A DNA stretch of 64,000 bases from Clostridia bacterium (GTDB lineage Bacteria; Bacillota; Clostridia; TANB77; UBA1234), in contig JAFUGE010000014.1 of NCBI GenBank assembly GCA_017469545.1, positions 1 to 64,000 on the forward strand, read 5' to 3'. This document shows, piece by piece, positions 25,020 through 33,397 of this stretch. Every line of letters starts with the position of its first letter. Positions within the stretch are counted from its first letter, which is position 1. The translations under genes were made by a program, and so were the position numbers. The notes beneath the pieces were generated by a model. It worked only from the letters and a program-made list of their open reading frames with translations. It had not been told where the DNA came from and did no database searches.

Positions 25020-27371
25020 ATGAAACGGGCCGTATCTTTTCTCGTGACGCTATGTTTACTGTTCTCGATGTATCCTGTGTCGCTTGCAGAAAGTCCTACA
25101 ACTAGCGAAAGTTCTGTTATCGACACGAATCCTGTGCTCGAAGAAGACATTTTCGGTTGGGACGAGCCGGAAAAAGAAGCAACTCCAAGACCGACGCCAG
25201 CTCCGCAGTTAGAAGAAGCTCCAACAGAAGAACCAACGACTGCTCCTACTGCGGAGCCTACACCAGTACCGACACCTGCACCTACTGAGGAACCAACGCC
25301 GGTGCCGACACCTGCACCTACTGCGGAACCTACTCAGGCACCGACTGCTGCACCTACACAAGAACCAATTGTAGAGGTAACTCCAAAGCCAACGCCGAAC
25401 CCTACGCTAGAGGAAATTCCAGTTGCTACTGCCGAACCAACTTCGGCACCAACACAAGAGCCGGTTGTAGAAGTAATAGCACAGCCTACAACGGAACCTA
25501 CAGCGCGGCCAACGCCTGCGCCACAGTTAAGTGATGCAGTGGAGTCACCTACGTCTACGCCTGGAACGGCGCCACGGCTTGACGACTCTGACGATGGTAA
25601 GTTAGATTTCGAGGATATTCCGACTCCTAAAATTACTCTAACCCCAACTAAAAAGCCGACACGGAAGCCCACGCGTACTCCAAAGGCAACAGAAAAAACG
25701 CAAGTAGAGACTTGTGAGCACAAGCATAAGAAAGAGCTTTATAATCCGGAGTATGAATATACGTATGTTGACGAAACGTATCATACTGTAAAAGTAAAGC
25801 TTTATTATGTTTGCGAAGACTGTGGCAAGGAGATAACGGAAGTCCAGGATACAGGAATGCAGAAGCATTCCAGAGCGAAGGGACCATGTAACTGTGGCTA
25901 TGATAGGTCTGCGCCTCCGCCTGCAACAACTAAGCCATCCAATCCAGCGGTTGAGCCGGAAGAAGAGCCAATTGAGGATCCTACCGAACCAATCGAAGAG
26001 CCCGAAAATCAAGAAGAGAAAGAACATAAGCACGTTCTTGAAGAAAGGCTACAGCACTGGTATGGCGTGTATGAGTACTATAGCGAAACTCAGCACACTA
26101 GACACGATGTTGCATTCAAGGTTTGCATTGAATGTGGTGAGATAGTAAGGCTGTCAAACACTATTCAGTATGTAGACCACGAGTTTGTCAATGGCGTGTG
26201 CAAGCAGTGCAAGTATGTATGTCCTCATACTAATACTTATCGAGTTACTGGAGAAGACATCGTTGGCTACCTTCCTATGGGGCATAAGGGACATTTTAAC
26301 CGTTATAATGTCCAGTATGTCTGTGAAGTGTGTGGGCAAACTGCATCAGAAGACATAATTAGCGGAGAGGAAGTAGTTCCTCATGTATACGTCAATGGCT
26401 TTTGCATACTTTGTCAAGAGAGAGAGCCTCTGTTTTCTTCTGAAGAGTTGCCCACTGGAAATGTCTATAACTGGGAGCTGAATGGACGTCTTGATTACTT
26501 TACGGAAAATATCTCTGGTAGAGGGGCACAAGCAATACTAGAGCAGCTCGTAAAAGAAATCGAGATAATGGAGCGAAGGCACCATAGCAGCCAGGACTAC
26601 ATCACGGCCAAGCAAAATGCCTTATCTTTGATGAACCAATTAAAGATGTCATATGAATATCAGTGTGACGTGAAGATAAGTGATGCATATAAACCTTATC
26701 AAAGTTTCATGAAATTCATTGACACTTTTGGATTATTGAAGTATATTGGCATATATAGTGACGTAGAGGATGATCCCGGATTTAGAAAAGTGGTGGACAT
26801 CGCCATTAATTCCTACGAGATTGACTCTGATACGTTTATTACTTCACTTGAATATGCAAAAGTATTCAATAAGCAAATGACGTATGACTTGCTTGGTGTT
26901 GTTGACATTGGCGTGATGGCTGGGACTGCAACAGAAGTAATGGTGTCTGGGGTAACAACTTCTTCTATGAAGACGGTTGCTGACATAGAAAAGGTTGCTG
27001 CCAAAACGGGGCATTATACTGATAATGCTGTAGAACATATTTTTAGTGGTAATGCGTCAGGTGGGTACCATTATGAAGGGCTACGTAATACTGCTGGGAA
27101 GGTAACCCAAATAACTAAAGCACCTAATGCTTATGGTGTTTATGAGGCCAAAGTGTCAATTAATGGTGCTTCAAAGGTTACAAGATCAACTTTTTTTCCA
27201 AAAAGTTGGACGCCTAAGCAAGTGTTGAGTGCTATTGAAGAAGCGTATCAAGCAACTGTGAGCACATCTGTTCCTTGGGGAGCTGGAGAAGTGACTACTA
27301 GTACAGGTGTGAAAGTACGCGTTATCTATGATGGTCTTATGAACATACGTAATGCGTATCCACTAATGTAA
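25020..27371 (+). CDS. Secreted EndoU-family RNase toxin
   Basis: The 783-residue product has a Sec signal peptide (1-24), a long Pro/Thr/Glu-rich linker (about 35-215), Cys-rich modules with CxxC pairs (about 225-465: CEDCG, CNCG, CIECG, CKQC, CEVCG, CILC), a helical middle (about 480-655) and a C-terminal bacterial EndoU domain (about 665-783). EndoU hallmarks are the two His in VEHIF (His673) and GYHYEG (His684), then PNAYGVYEAKV and STFFPKSWT. EndoU toxins cleave RNA and cap polymorphic toxins used against competitors. Start ATG 25020 has GGGGAG upstream. Candidate immunity genes follow. It has no SLH, LXG or cell-wall anchor, so release or delivery is unclear. Coding GC is higher than around it, suggesting transfer. 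Confidence 0.87.
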   Translation: MKRAVSFLVTLCLLFSMYPVSLAESPTTSESSVIDTNPVLEEDIFGWDEPEKEATPRPTPAPQLEEAPTEEPTTAPTAEPTPVPTPAPTEEPTPVPTPAPTAEPTQAPTAAPTQEPIVEVTPKPTPNPTLEEIPVATAEPTSAPTQEPVVEVIAQPTTEPTARPTPAPQLSDAVESPTSTPGTAPRLDDSDDGKLDFEDIPTPKITLTPTKKPTRKPTRTPKATEKTQVETCEHKHKKELYNPEYEYTYVDETYHTVKVKLYYVCEDCGKEITEVQDTGMQKHSRAKGPCNCGYDRSAPPPATTKPSNPAVEPEEEPIEDPTEPIEEPENQEEKEHKHVLEERLQHWYGVYEYYSETQHTRHDVAFKVCIECGEIVRLSNTIQYVDHEFVNGVCKQCKYVCPHTNTYRVTGEDIVGYLPMGHKGHFNRYNVQYVCEVCGQTASEDIISGEEVVPHVYVNGFCILCQEREPLFSSEELPTGNVYNWELNGRLDYFTENISGRGAQAILEQLVKEIEIMERRHHSSQDYITAKQNALSLMNQLKMSYEYQCDVKISDAYKPYQSFMKFIDTFGLLKYIGIYSDVEDDPGFRKVVDIAINSYEIDSDTFITSLEYAKVFNKQMTYDLLGVVDIGVMAGTATEVMVSGVTTSSMKTVADIEKVAAKTGHYTDNAVEHIFSGNASGGYHYEGLRNTAGKVTQITKAPNAYGVYEAKVSINGASKVTRSTFFPKSWTPKQVLSAIEEAYQATVSTSVPWGAGEVTTSTGVKVRVIYDGLMNIRNAYPLM

Positions 27372-27377
27372 AAACAT

Positions 27378-27406
27378 CCCCACAGGATTGTTTAAATCCT
27401 GTGGGG
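27378..27406 (+). promoter_or_regulatory. Hairpin between toxin and first immunity gene
   Basis: A perfect 11-bp GC-rich stem (CCCCACAGGAT / ATCCTGTGGGG) with a 7-nt loop lies between the toxin stop and the immunity RBS. No T run follows on this strand, so it is not a classical terminator. It may stabilise or separate the two messages. Confidence 0.55.
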
Positions 27407-27420
27407 AAAAGGAGAAAATT

Positions 27421-28050
27421 ATGGAAAATGAAGCTTTAAAATATCATTTTGAGCCAGGAAGGCTTGTAGATGTCAACAATAATGTTGTGTGGACTGATAT
27501 AACAAGATATGACACAATGACGATTGATTCGAGCAATAGTATTGAGGGGGATCCACATAGTATTGAACTATGGCTTATAGCGGATGTGGATATGGATGCG
27601 TACACACCATATCGATACTTACAGTATGCAATAGAAAATGGTAAAAAGTTTGAGTACGTCAATGAACTTGTTATTGCGAGATTTGAAAAGAATCGAGCAG
27701 AATTTGAGCTTGAAAGTACAAAGACGTATATGCCAGTGAATGATCTTATGACACTATTATCGGCCTGGATAGAACACCATAGACAATGTATGGAGAACAG
27801 AGTTTTCTTAAATTTTGAAGACGATGTTAATGGACTATCAGAAACACTTAAGCTTTTATCATATTTATTGGGTTCTCCGGACGAATTTGACGGCACACTT
27901 GTTGGACTTCAGAATTCTGTAGATAAATGTGAGCTTGACTGTATCGTACTGCCAACTAAATCTGTCTTAAGAGAACATGTGGGAAAAGAATGGAAAAAAG
28001 TTTTGAAGGTGCTTAAGACAGCTTCAAAAAGGGGAATAAAAGTCATTTAG
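27421..28050 (+). CDS. Candidate EndoU immunity protein, copy 1
   Basis: The 209-residue product is cytosolic and acidic and shares a pattern with the next two genes: IEGDPHSIELWLIAD, YTPYRYLQYAIENGKKF, a central LLSAWIEH helix and LLSYLLGSPDEF. I do not recognise a named family. It starts 50 bp after the toxin stop with RBS AAGGAG, the usual place for a cognate immunity gene of a polymorphic toxin. Immunity is inferred from position and the paralogue array. It ends before a terminator. Confidence 0.65.
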   Translation: MENEALKYHFEPGRLVDVNNNVVWTDITRYDTMTIDSSNSIEGDPHSIELWLIADVDMDAYTPYRYLQYAIENGKKFEYVNELVIARFEKNRAEFELESTKTYMPVNDLMTLLSAWIEHHRQCMENRVFLNFEDDVNGLSETLKLLSYLLGSPDEFDGTLVGLQNSVDKCELDCIVLPTKSVLREHVGKEWKKVLKVLKTASKRGIKVI

Positions 28051-28067
28051 TATTTAATGAATTTAGA

Positions 28068-28103
28068 CAAGAGCTTGGTAAATTTACCAGGCTCTTGTTT
28101 TTT
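28068..28103 (+). terminator. Terminator after immunity copy 1
   Basis: Stem CAAGAGCTTGGTA / TACCAGGCTCTTG followed by six T. A homologous terminator follows copy 2. Confidence 0.9.
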
Positions 28104-28141
28104 GTGCCTTACAATGCGACGTAGATGTTACATACAATGCC

Positions 28142-28170
28142 TTGACAGTTTTGGGGGAAGTACATATAAT
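28142..28170 (+). promoter_or_regulatory. Promoter of immunity copy 2
   Basis: Perfect TTGACA and TATAAT with a 17-bp spacer. The same cassette precedes copy 3, so each paralogue has its own promoter. Confidence 0.85.
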
Positions 28171-28254
28171 GAGTGTAGTTGGAGCAATTGGTTATGAAGC
28201 TGTAACAAGTGGTGGTATTGTTATTTTCAAGACTTCTTTAGGAGGATAGAGTTT

Positions 28255-28890
28255 ATGAAGTTTTATTTTAAGGAACCTGATACAATTACGAAGGATTCTG
28301 TAATAAAGGGAGCTGTGATAACGAGTATAGATACCTCAAAAATCGACGGCGATCCTAGACTTATTAATCTGTGGCTTAATGCTGATATATATTTGAATGA
28401 ATATGATACGTATAGAAATTTGAAATATGCGGTATGTGAAAATAGGCCTTTTTGTTATTCAGGAGAGGCTGTGGAGGCCGTGAAAGTTGGCGATAAAATA
28501 AAATTTTCATTAAGTGGACAAGAGGCATACATATTATCAAGTGACTTTTTATCTGTCTTTACGGAATGGATGGATTACTTTAATTTTGAGAAGAGAGTTG
28601 CAATATGTGCCGAAGAATTGGAGGACGAAGAAAATTGCATCAGATATCTTCAATATATGTTAGGCCTTCCAACAGAGCATAACTATACCTTAGAAGAGAT
28701 AAAACACGAAATGAAAAATGCAGATGTAACAGAAATTGGCATATATTGTTTGTCTGCAATGCGAGAAAAACTTGGAGAACTGGCAGATAGAATATTTGAT
28801 GCCTTGATAGAAGGAGAGAAATATGGTATCGAAATAAAAAACATGGAACCACCTACAAAGAAAAAGTTTTCTTTTTGGAAGAGAAAGTGA
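28255..28890 (+). CDS. Candidate immunity protein, copy 2
   Basis: The 211-residue product is a diverged paralogue of the gene at 27421 (GDPRLINLWLNADIYLNEY, TYRNLKYAV) and a close one of copy 3. The C-terminal half is nearly identical to copy 3 (YLQYMLGLPTEHNYTLEEIK; EPPTKKKFSFWKRK). The basic tail is absent from copy 1. It has its own promoter and terminator and no adjacent toxin, as in orphan immunity genes that protect against rivals' toxins. RBS AGGAGG-like (TTAGGAGG) lies just upstream. Function inferred. Confidence 0.65.
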   Translation: MKFYFKEPDTITKDSVIKGAVITSIDTSKIDGDPRLINLWLNADIYLNEYDTYRNLKYAVCENRPFCYSGEAVEAVKVGDKIKFSLSGQEAYILSSDFLSVFTEWMDYFNFEKRVAICAEELEDEENCIRYLQYMLGLPTEHNYTLEEIKHEMKNADVTEIGIYCLSAMREKLGELADRIFDALIEGEKYGIEIKNMEPPTKKKFSFWKRK

Positions 28891-28911
28891 AATTTGACAA
28901 ATAATGATTTC

Positions 28912-28946
28912 AGGAGCTTGGTAGATTTACCAGGCTCTTGTTTTTT
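28912..28946 (+). terminator. Terminator after immunity copy 2
   Basis: Stem GAGCTTGGTA / TACCAGGCTC followed by TTGTTTTTT; homologous to the one at 28068. Confidence 0.85.
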
Positions 28947-28995
28947 GAGTTTTACCATATTGAATACATATGAAATACATGTTGTGTGTAGCACC

Positions 28996-29024
28996 TTGAC
29001 AGTTTTTGGCAGAGTACATATAAT
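28996..29024 (+). promoter_or_regulatory. Promoter of immunity copy 3
   Basis: Perfect TTGACA and TATAAT with a 17-bp spacer; duplicate of the cassette at 28142. Confidence 0.85.
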
Positions 29025-29097
29025 GGGTGTAGTTGGAGTCCTTGGTTATGAGGGTGTAACAATCGGTATTTTTTGATTTCTATAGAAGGAGAAATAT

Positions 29098-29715
29098 ATG
29101 GAATATTATTTTAGAGATTATAGAACAGAGAACGGTACATACGTAACTAGCATTGACACTGATAAAGTGGAAGGAATGCCAGAACTAATTGAAATATGGC
29201 TTGGCGCTGACATATATCTGAATGAATACACAGTATACAGACAATATAAGTATGCTGTAAGTGAAGACAAACCATTCTGCCATTTGGCTGAGGCTGTTGA
29301 GGCCACCAAAGTGGGAGATAAAGTGAGATTTGAATTAGATGGTGACGAAACGTACATCTTAGCGAGTGATTTTTTGCGTATCTTTACGGAATGGATGGAT
29401 TACTTTAATTTTGAGAAGAGAGTTGCAATATGTGTCAGCGAGCTGGGAAACGAAGAAAGTTGCATAAGATATCTTCAATATATGTTAGGACTTCCAACAG
29501 AGCATAACTATACCTTAGAAGAGATAAAACAAGGAATGAAAGATGCAGATGTAACAGAAATTGACATATATTGTTTGTCTGCAATGAGAGAAACATTGGG
29601 AGCTCTTGCAGATAACATATTTGATGCATTAAAAGAAGGCGAGAAATATGGTACCGAAATAAAAAATATGGAACCACCTACAAAGAAAAAGTTTTCTTTT
29701 TGGAAGAGAAAGTGA
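29098..29715 (+). CDS. Candidate immunity protein, copy 3
   Basis: The 205-residue product is the closest paralogue of copy 2. Their 3' halves are almost identical in DNA, while the 5' halves differ (VEGMPELIEIWLGADIYLNEY; TVYRQYKYAV), a mosaic pattern pointing to tandem duplication with later divergence or gene conversion. RBS AAGGAGAA precedes the ATG. The terminator that should follow is cut short at about 29751, so transcription may run on into the DUF2019-like genes. Confidence 0.65.
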   Translation: MEYYFRDYRTENGTYVTSIDTDKVEGMPELIEIWLGADIYLNEYTVYRQYKYAVSEDKPFCHLAEAVEATKVGDKVRFELDGDETYILASDFLRIFTEWMDYFNFEKRVAICVSELGNEESCIRYLQYMLGLPTEHNYTLEEIKQGMKDADVTEIDIYCLSAMRETLGALADNIFDALKEGEKYGTEIKNMEPPTKKKFSFWKRK

Positions 29716-29796
29716 AATTTGACAAATAATGATTTCAGGAGCTTGGTAGAATTTGAAATTACTTCAAACTGTGTGGAAATGTAATTGGAGGTAGAA

Positions 29797-30126
29797 ATGG
29801 AAAGTACAATACCAGAATATATTGAACAAGCAACGATATATGGGGAAGAACTTAATGAGGGAAATTCTCAAAAAGCAAATCGCGCAGCTAAAAAGATTGG
29901 ACAAATTAATCATGGAATAATAGAAGATGGAAGTTACAAGCAAGTGGTAGATGCACTAATTACAAGTGAAATTCCTAGTGTATTATACTTAATAAGTTCT
30001 GTTTGTTTGCAGACTGGTTACAGATTAGAAGAAGCCATAGGAATATTGAAAAAAATGAGCGAAGACGAGTCCATTGGAATTATTTCTATGAATGCATATA
30101 TTGCTGTAACTGAATGCGAAAGATGA
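29797..30126 (+). CDS. DUF2019-like small protein, possible immunity factor
   Basis: The 109-residue helical product resembles the DUF2019/HEAT-like family: YIEQATIYGEELNEGNSQKAN near the start and repeated two-helix units. It is related in layout to the gene at 30170. GGAGG is 5 bp before the ATG at 29797. DUF2019-type proteins are often found at immunity loci of polymorphic toxins, so it may be an orphan immunity gene. Family call is moderate and function inferred. Confidence 0.55.
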   Translation: MESTIPEYIEQATIYGEELNEGNSQKANRAAKKIGQINHGIIEDGSYKQVVDALITSEIPSVLYLISSVCLQTGYRLEEAIGILKKMSEDESIGIISMNAYIAVTECER

Positions 30127-30169
30127 GGATTGATAAAGTAAAACCTTTAAAAGGTAGGGTGTGTAAAAA

Positions 30170-30517
30170 ATGGAAGAATTAGTCGTTTCATACATAAGAT
30201 GTGCTTGTGCAAATGTACAAGCAATAGAGGAAGGACACTCAAGAAAAGCAAATTCTGAATATAATCATGCCAAGAAAATTGAGAAAAAAGTACGAGAAAA
30301 TGGAAGTGTTGCGGAATTCGTGGAAGCGGTTTTGAGTAGCTCGAAAGAACTTGGTGCACAATATTGGATTGCGTCATATTCTTTTGAAAATGGATACGAA
30401 GTTGATAGAGCGAAGGCTATCATGAAAGAAATTGCTGCGCAAAGGGAATTTCCCCTTTTAGCTTTTAGTGCATCAACTTGGCTACAGGTTCATAACTATT
30501 TTCCTCCGAGGAGTTGA
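30170..30517 (+). CDS. DUF2019-like small protein, possible immunity factor
   Basis: The 115-residue product has the DUF2019 pattern more clearly: an N-terminal helix (VSYIRCACANVQAIEEG), a KANSEYNHAKKIEKKVRENG segment and a C-terminal AIMKEIAAQREFPLLAFSAS followed by WLQV. It follows the previous gene by 43 bp and looks like a diverged paralogue. It is the last gene of the toxin-immunity island before the T-box of glyQS. Confidence 0.6.
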   Translation: MEELVVSYIRCACANVQAIEEGHSRKANSEYNHAKKIEKKVRENGSVAEFVEAVLSSSKELGAQYWIASYSFENGYEVDRAKAIMKEIAAQREFPLLAFSASTWLQVHNYFPPRS

Positions 30518-30586
30518 AGAAGGAGATTTTAAATTGGGTACATAAGAAATTATTTTAAAACAGAATAAAATTCGTATGTATTCTTC

Positions 30587-30615
30587 TTGACCTTTTAATT
30601 ATTTAGTGATATATT
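30587..30615 (+). promoter_or_regulatory. Promoter of the T-box-glyQS unit
   Basis: TTGACC and TATATT with a 17-bp spacer, placing the start near 30622 at the 5' edge of the T-box leader. Confidence 0.6.
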
Positions 30616-30621
30616 TGATTC

Positions 30622-30821
30622 AAGCAATGAAGAAGAAGAGTAGTTGGTGTTTGCGTTTGTAGAGAGCCTATGATGGTGGAAATTAGGTAATGGCGGCTAA
30701 TGAATGGAACTTTGGAGCGTTTTTAATCAAGGTGAGTGGCTTTGAAGCTACTAACTAGGGTGGAACCGCGGAATAGATTTTTCGTCCCTAGGTGTTATAT
30801 TGGTAACACCTAGGGATTTTT
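30622..30821 (+). promoter_or_regulatory. T-box riboswitch (glycine)
   Basis: The leader upstream of glyQS holds AGAGAG, GATGGTGGAAATTAGG (stem I distal elements), a region with a GGC triplet that could be the glycine specifier, GGAACTTTGGAGC, and the conserved T-box AGGGTGGAACCGCGG at about 30758. A terminator hairpin (TCCCTAGGTGTTA / TAACACCTAGGGA plus T run, about 30785-30821) follows. Uncharged tRNA-Gly would stabilise the antiterminator. Together with the promoter it fills the 325-bp gap between genes. Confidence 0.93.
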
Positions 30822-30842
30822 TATAAGAGAGGAGATTTTTTT

Positions 30843-32231
30843 ATGACAGAGAAAACGATGGATAAGATTGTTAGTTTATGTAAGAGTAGGGGCTTTATTT
30901 ATCCTGGGTCTGAGATATATGGTGGGCTTGCGAATTCTTGGGATTATGGTCCTTTAGGTGCAGAGCTTAAGAAAAATATTAAAGATGCTTGGTGGCAAAA
31001 ATTTATTAGAGAGAATAAGCATAATGTTGGTATTGACGCTGCCATTATTATGAATCCTCAAGTTTGGGTAACAACGGGACACGTTGGTGGTTTTAGCGAT
31101 CCACTAATTGATTGTAGAGCTTGCAAAACAAGACATAGAGCGGATAAGCTAATCGAAGAATGGGCTTTTCAAAATGGAATTGAAGTTTCTGGCCTTGATG
31201 GTTGGTCAAATGAAGAATTGGTGAACTATATTAAAGAGCATCACATTCCTTGCCCAGATTGTGGCAAAACGGATTTTACGGATATTAGAAAGTTTAATTT
31301 GATGTTTAAAACGTTTATGGGCGTAACAGAAGACGCGAAGTCAGAAGTGTATTTAAGGCCTGAAACAGCACAAGGTATGTTTGTTAATTTTAAAAATGTT
31401 TTGAGAACAACGAGAAGAAAAATGCCGATGGGTATTGGTCAAATGGGCCGTTCGTTTAGAAATGAAATTACACCTGGTAACTTTATTTTTAGAACAAGAG
31501 AGTTTGAACAAATGGAATTGGAGTTTTTTTGCAAGCCTGGTACTGATTTGGAATGGTATGAGTATTGGAAAGATACTTGTAAAAAGTTTTTGATTAGTTT
31601 GGGCGCTAGTGAGGAAAACTTAAGAATGAGAGAGCACTCAAAAGAGGAATTGAGCTTCTATAGCAAGGGCACAACAGATATTGAGTATTTATTCCCATTT
31701 GGATGGGGCGAGCTTTGGGGCATTGCAGATAGAACGGATTATGATTTGTCTAGACATATGGAAGCTTCTGGCGAGGATTTGACGTATCTAGATCCAGAGA
31801 CAAATGAGAAATATGTTCCATATTGTGTTGAGCCAGCAGTTGGCGTGGATAGATTGTTCTTGATGTTTTTGTGTGACGCATACAATGAAGAAGAAGTTGG
31901 CGAGGGAGATACGAGAGTTGTTTTAAAATTGCATCCAGCACTTGCGCCTGTGAAAGTGGCAGTTTTGCCATTGTCTAAGAAGTTATCTGAACCAGCTACG
32001 AAGCTTTACGAAGAGCTATCGAGAAAGTTTATGTGTGATTATGACGAGGCAGGAAGCATTGGTAAGCGTTATAGAAGAGAAGACGAGATTGGTACGCCTT
32101 TCTGCGTGACGGTTGATTTTGATACGTTGGAAGATAATTGTGTTACGATTAGAAATAGAGATACCATGGAGCAGGAAAGAATTGCGATTGACAAGGTTGA
32201 GGAGTACATTGCAGAAAAAATTCAATTTTAA
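30843..32231 (+). CDS. glyQS: Glycyl-tRNA synthetase, one-chain (dimeric) type
   Basis: It charges tRNA-Gly. The 462-residue product is the eukaryote/archaea-like class II type, not the alpha2beta2 GlyQ+GlyS type: [20 protein letters not shown] at the start, a CRAC...CPDCG zinc-like insertion (about 99-142), class II motif 2 ([21 protein letters not shown]) and motif 3 with the C-terminal anticodon-binding domain ([10 protein letters not shown]). RBS GAGGAG precedes the ATG. Controlled by the T-box leader. Confidence 0.96.
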   Translation: MTEKTMDKIVSLCKSRGFIYPGSEIYGGLANSWDYGPLGAELKKNIKDAWWQKFIRENKHNVGIDAAIIMNPQVWVTTGHVGGFSDPLIDCRACKTRHRADKLIEEWAFQNGIEVSGLDGWSNEELVNYIKEHHIPCPDCGKTDFTDIRKFNLMFKTFMGVTEDAKSEVYLRPETAQGMFVNFKNVLRTTRRKMPMGIGQMGRSFRNEITPGNFIFRTREFEQMELEFFCKPGTDLEWYEYWKDTCKKFLISLGASEENLRMREHSKEELSFYSKGTTDIEYLFPFGWGELWGIADRTDYDLSRHMEASGEDLTYLDPETNEKYVPYCVEPAVGVDRLFLMFLCDAYNEEEVGEGDTRVVLKLHPALAPVKVAVLPLSKKLSEPATKLYEELSRKFMCDYDEAGSIGKRYRREDEIGTPFCVTVDFDTLEDNCVTIRNRDTMEQERIAIDKVEEYIAEKIQF

Positions 32232-32234
32232 TCT

Positions 32235-32262
32235 GTAGGGGTCGGCGTCCTCGACGACCCGC
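32235..32262 (+). repeat. Family-1 REP-like repeat, variant arms
   Basis: GTAGGGGTCG...CGACCCGC: both arms differ from the canonical copy but still pair. Confidence 0.75.
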
Positions 32263-32284
32263 AAAATAGACACCAATTAATAAT

Positions 32285-32311
32285 GTAGGGGCAGCGTATC
32301 ACGTTGCCCGC
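32285..32311 (+). repeat. GTAG-headed REP-like palindrome (family 1)
   Basis: Near-canonical copy with one arm change (ACGTTGCCC), directly repeated after the variant at 32235. Confidence 0.85.
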
Positions 32312-32338
32312 AAAAATAATATTTGAAAGGATTAACAA

Positions 32339-33397
32339 ATGGCAAATCCCGTTTATATTGTAAAACGACTTTTTAATATGAACTACAAAGGCTTCTTCGG
32401 GCGAATTGATTCTGTTTCGAGAAAGGCGAATAAAAGTAAGATAGGTACTTTTTGCGATATGGTATGGTGTGGCATACGTTATGGCGCGGGTTACATGGAT
32501 TATGATGTGATTGGTTTTTACAAGCTAAGCACGGAGCAGCGCAAAACGATGCTAACAAGAGGCCTTAACAATAAGTTTGTCAAAGAGCTAAACAAGAAAG
32601 AGTATTGGCATATTTTTAATAATAAAAATGAGTTTAACGAGACTTTTGCGAAGTTTATTACGAGGGACTGGATTTATCCAATCAGTGCACGCAAAGAGGA
32701 GACGCTGTCTTGGATTGAGAAGCATCCTATATTTTTCGCAAAGCCGAATGATGGCCAGTGTGGAAAAGGCATTGAAAAGATAGTGACGTCGGAATGGAAG
32801 AAGGACGAGCTATATAATCATTTGGTTTCTTCTCAGCTAGAACTTTTGGAAGAGCCGATTCAGCAGCACGAGGATATGAATAGACTTAATTCTAGTAGCG
32901 TGAATACGGTGAGAATGGTTACAGTTATGAATGAGAATAGTGACGTCACTATTTTGGCTACGTTTTCTAGGATTGGAAATGGAAAAGTAGTAGATAACTT
33001 TAATAGTGGCGGAATGACGGCGAAAGTCAATCGCGATACGGGAGTGATTGAGGAGGAAGCGGTCAATAAGCTTGGTGAAGTGTTTGAGAAGCATCCGATT
33101 ACAGGAACGACGATTAAAGGATTTCAAATTCCTTGTTGGGAGGAAGCGAGAAAATTAGTGGTAGAGGCCGCGAAGTTAAGTCCTAATGTGAGATATGTGG
33201 GATGGGATGTGGCAATGACAGTCAATGGCCCAACGCTTGTGGAAGGAAATCATTATCCGGGGCACGACATTTATCAAGTGGCAGAAAAAATGGACGAGAA
33301 TTCGATTGGCGTGCTTCCAGAATTTGAAGCAGCTATGAACACAAAACCTGTAGGGGCAGCGTATCACGCTGCCCGCAAGAAAAAACGAAGAATATAA
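32339..33397 (+). CDS. Sugar-transfer-associated ATP-grasp family protein
   Basis: The 352-residue product matches the ATP-grasp group often found with polysaccharide or sugar-transfer genes: FAKPNDGQCGKGIEKI (nucleotide-binding glycine-rich loop), SSVNTVRMVTVMN and the C-terminal metal/ATP motif YVGWDVAMTVNGPTLVEGNH. These enzymes form carboxylate-amine bonds; the substrate is unknown. The last residues (KPVGAAYHAARKKKRRI) are encoded by a REP-like repeat (33350-33376) inside the ORF, so the original C-terminus was probably shorter. AAAGGA lies upstream of ATG 32339. Confidence 0.82.
   Translation: MANPVYIVKRLFNMNYKGFFGRIDSVSRKANKSKIGTFCDMVWCGIRYGAGYMDYDVIGFYKLSTEQRKTMLTRGLNNKFVKELNKKEYWHIFNNKNEFNETFAKFITRDWIYPISARKEETLSWIEKHPIFFAKPNDGQCGKGIEKIVTSEWKKDELYNHLVSSQLELLEEPIQQHEDMNRLNSSSVNTVRMVTVMNENSDVTILATFSRIGNGKVVDNFNSGGMTAKVNRDTGVIEEEAVNKLGEVFEKHPITGTTIKGFQIPCWEEARKLVVEAAKLSPNVRYVGWDVAMTVNGPTLVEGNHYPGHDIYQVAEKMDENSIGVLPEFEAAMNTKPVGAAYHAARKKKRRI

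Noticed and set aside
28169-28249. Short ORF before immunity copy 2, with a similar one before copy 3
   Set aside because: Its ATG overlaps the -10 box, so it would lie upstream of the transcript start; similarity reflects duplicated promoter DNA.
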